This document shows, piece after piece, positions 6,338-7,902 of a DNA stretch of 7,902 nt. The first letter of the stretch is position 1; each line of letters opens with the position of its first letter. Source of the stretch: Ruminococcus sp. UBA4385 (GTDB taxonomy: Bacteria > Bacillota_A > Clostridia > Oscillospirales > Ruminococcaceae); contig DGRP01000050.1 in NCBI GenBank assembly GCA_002391065.1, positions 1 to 7,902 of the forward strand, read 5' to 3'. Below the pieces are notes generated by a model, which saw only the letters and a program-made list of their open reading frames with translations, was not told where the DNA came from and made no database searches. A program made the position numbers and the translations under genes.

Positions 6338-6366
6338 TTGATAAACTTATATTAGATGTGTTTAAA
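6338..6366 (+). promoter_or_regulatory. Possible promoter of the SpoIID-domain gene
   Basis: TTGATA (6338-6343, 5 of 6 consensus) lies 17 nt upstream of TTTAAA (6361-6366, 4 of 6). Because a strong terminator lies just upstream, the SpoIID-domain gene needs a promoter in this AT-rich stretch. TATATT at 6348-6353 is an alternative -10 but has no well-spaced -35. If the gene were read by a sporulation sigma factor instead, these boxes would be irrelevant. Confidence 0.35.
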
Positions 6367-6383
6367 ATAATAAGGAGTATAGA

Positions 6384-7799
6384 ATGAGTCTTAGCAAGAA
6401 AACAAAAGTTGTGATAGCCTCAGCGGCTGCGGTGATTGCAGTCGGGGGCGGTGCAGGTACGTTCCTGCTGAGCAGACAGAGTGTCTCAAAGGCGGAGACA
6501 AGTATGCTGTATAATACCCGTAAGAGCGACGATTCAAGCGCTGCAGTGAACGATGATTCAAGCCTTGCACAGGTCGTTCCCGAGGTCAGTGCCGAGCCCG
6601 AAAAGCTCAGCTTTGTTACCTTTAAGAAAGCTCCGCTTGATGTCTACGATATGAGCTACACCAAGGCGGTCACTGCTGAGAAAAAGGCGCAGGATCCAAA
6701 CGACTTTACGGTTGAATTCCCGAAGGACGAAGACGAGTACTATGATATACATAATGACCCTCTGGGCTTTACCTCAACGAGGAGCATAGCGGGGGAGTTC
6801 TATACAGTACATGATATACATACCGATACGGTGGTTACAATGAACGCTCATGAGCTTATCTGCTCGGCTGTTTACAGTGAGATAGGCGACGGCTGGGGCG
6901 AGGAAGCCATAAAGGCGCAGGCGGTAGCTGCCTACACTTGTCTGAGATTCAATGCCGAGCACGGCATACTTGAGACAGTGGGAATAAAGAGAAACTATAC
7001 CTCGACTATAGAGAACTGCGTGAGTGCGGTTGAGGGTCAGGTGCTTCTGTATGACGGGGAGATAATTAATGCGGTGTATTCTGCATCGACAGCAGGATAT
7101 TCAACTGCCAGCCGTGATATATGGGGCGGAGATTATCCGTATCTTCAGAGAGTAAGAAGCGTTTATGACTCCAAGGACCCGAACTGGGGCGTGCCTACAA
7201 CTAAAAGCAAAGCCGAGGTTAAGAGCATTCTTGAGAAAAAGGTCGGCTTTATGCTTTCTGATGATGTTACCAAGTGGTTTACGATAACGTCGGCTTTCAG
7301 CGGAAAGTATATCAGAACTATTACGATTACAGGCAATGCAGGTCAGACTGCAAATATCTCAGGCGAGGATATGTGCAGCCTTTTCGGGCTTAAATCCCTT
7401 GCTATGGATATAAGCTTCAAGGACGGCACGTTTACCTTCAAGACCTACGGCTGGGGTCACGGTGCAGGAATGAGCCAGTGGGGCTGCTGCTACTACGCAG
7501 ACGCAGGCTGGACCTACGATCAGATACTTTCACACTACTATGTGAATACAAGTCTGGCGCTTTCATCGTATTATACGCAGTCATCGGAGCCGACACAGAC
7601 TGATACAAGCTCTTCTGACGGTACTGAGATACCTCAGAATACTCCTCAGAACACACCTTCTGAAAATCCTCAGTCTGAAATCAGGACGGGCGAGCCTGAA
7701 AGCACAGAGCCTGCTCCGCAGACAGACCCCGTCACACCTGAGCCGACTCAGGAACAGCCTGCTCAGGATAACAGTATTACAGAACAAACATTATCTTAA
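6384..7799 (+). CDS. Membrane-anchored SpoIID/LytB-domain protein, putative lytic transglycosylase
   Basis: SpoIID-type enzymes cleave glycan strands from which stem peptides have been removed. The 471-residue product starts with a basic KKTK and a membrane helix or signal anchor (about 8-30), then an unconserved acidic linker to about residue 135. The SpoIID domain (about 145-395) contains NAHELICSAVYSEIGDGWGE with the probable catalytic Glu166, EAIKAQAVAAYTCLRF (174-189), YSASTAGYSTAS (232-243), DIWGGDYPYL (245-254), and the signature GWGHGAGMSQWG (356-367) near the end. A tail of about 75 residues (397-471), rich in Pro, Gln, Ser, Thr and Glu with PQNT repeats, follows. Such a tail is absent from B. 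subtilis SpoIID (343 residues) and suits a spacer through the wall. The ATG follows AAGGAG (6372-6377) with 6-nt spacing. There is no spoIIP, spoIIM or spoIIQ nearby, so it may be a vegetative paralogue rather than the engulfment enzyme. Confidence 0.9.
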   Translation: MSLSKKTKVVIASAAAVIAVGGGAGTFLLSRQSVSKAETSMLYNTRKSDDSSAAVNDDSSLAQVVPEVSAEPEKLSFVTFKKAPLDVYDMSYTKAVTAEKKAQDPNDFTVEFPKDEDEYYDIHNDPLGFTSTRSIAGEFYTVHDIHTDTVVTMNAHELICSAVYSEIGDGWGEEAIKAQAVAAYTCLRFNAEHGILETVGIKRNYTSTIENCVSAVEGQVLLYDGEIINAVYSASTAGYSTASRDIWGGDYPYLQRVRSVYDSKDPNWGVPTTKSKAEVKSILEKKVGFMLSDDVTKWFTITSAFSGKYIRTITITGNAGQTANISGEDMCSLFGLKSLAMDISFKDGTFTFKTYGWGHGAGMSQWGCCYYADAGWTYDQILSHYYVNTSLALSSYYTQSSEPTQTDTSSSDGTEIPQNTPQNTPSENPQSEIRTGEPESTEPAPQTDPVTPEPTQEQPAQDNSITEQTLS

Positions 7800-7902
7800 G
7801 GCAACACCGCACGACCCCTGTGCATCAGATGCGCCGTCCAGATTTTTGTCAGATTGCCTAAATTCGACGCAGGCTTGCTGACGCAAGTCAAGGAGAATTT
7901 GG
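7800..7902. repeat. Structured non-coding tract, probable edge of a dispersed repeat
   Basis: This tract begins directly at the SpoIID-domain stop codon and runs off the window. It contains nested inverted repeats: GGCAA (7800-7804) with TTGCC (7854-7858); GCATC-A-GATGC (7822-7832); GGCTTGC (7872-7878) with GCAAGTC (7883-7889), one G-U; and AAATTC (7860-7865) with GAATTT (7895-7900). Base composition shifts from the preceding Pro/Gln/Thr-rich coding tail. On the minus strand a frame stays open for 34 codons from the window edge to a TAA at 7796-7798, but it has no start here and resembles no protein I can name. I have a general impression that similar blocks recur in Ruminococcus genomes, which I cannot verify from this window. 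A structured RNA or a terminator region is the alternative. Confidence 0.5.

Noticed and set aside
4103..7799. Looked for LPXTG- or NPQTN-type sorting signals as a local sortase substrate, including the SpoIID-domain tail.
   Set aside because: No motif followed by a hydrophobic helix and basic tail is present; the SpoIID-domain protein ends without a second membrane segment.

Overview
The window reads as an ordinary chromosomal segment of a low-to-mid GC Gram-positive anaerobe of the Clostridia, most likely Oscillospiraceae and possibly Ruminococcus. The placement rests on the gene set (BioY, a NifZ/ThiI pair with a short ThiI, a class B sortase, SleB- and SpoIID-type wall enzymes), on strong AGGAG-type ribosome binding sites and on sigma-A promoters. 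It is inference from protein families, not from a marker gene.

Left part (1-1000, minus strand): a two-gene operon, bioY followed by a small cysteine-rich DUF1284 protein, coupled by an ATGA start/stop overlap and ending at a hairpin at 24-53. The divergent intergenic region (1001-1144) is the best-resolved regulatory DNA here. It holds a consensus minus-strand promoter for bioY whose -35 lies inside a BirA-type biotin operator (1046-1079), and a near-consensus plus-strand promoter (1089-1117) for the rightward genes.

Middle part (1145-4098, plus strand): a NifZ-like cysteine desulfurase and ThiI, 11 nt apart, form the sulfur relay for 4-thiouridine in tRNA. A stand-alone PncC/CinA C-terminal amidase follows after a 93-nt gap.

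Right part (4103-7799, plus strand): three cell-envelope proteins. These are a class B sortase (4 nt after pncC), an SH3b plus SleB-type cell-wall hydrolase, and, after a strong intrinsic terminator, a membrane-anchored SpoIID-domain protein with a long Pro/Gln/Ser/Thr-rich tail. Together they suggest surface-protein anchoring and peptidoglycan remodelling. No SpoIIP or SpoIIM partner and no sortase substrate is present in the window.

The last ~100 bases (7800-7902) are not an obvious gene. They are packed with inverted repeats, begin right at the SpoIID stop codon and look like the edge of a dispersed repeat that continues past the window. I see no CRISPR array, transposase, tRNA or rRNA, and no clearly new multi-gene system. 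The most worthwhile leads are the DUF1284 gene tied to biotin uptake, the operator/promoter architecture at 1024-1117, and the terminal repeat.
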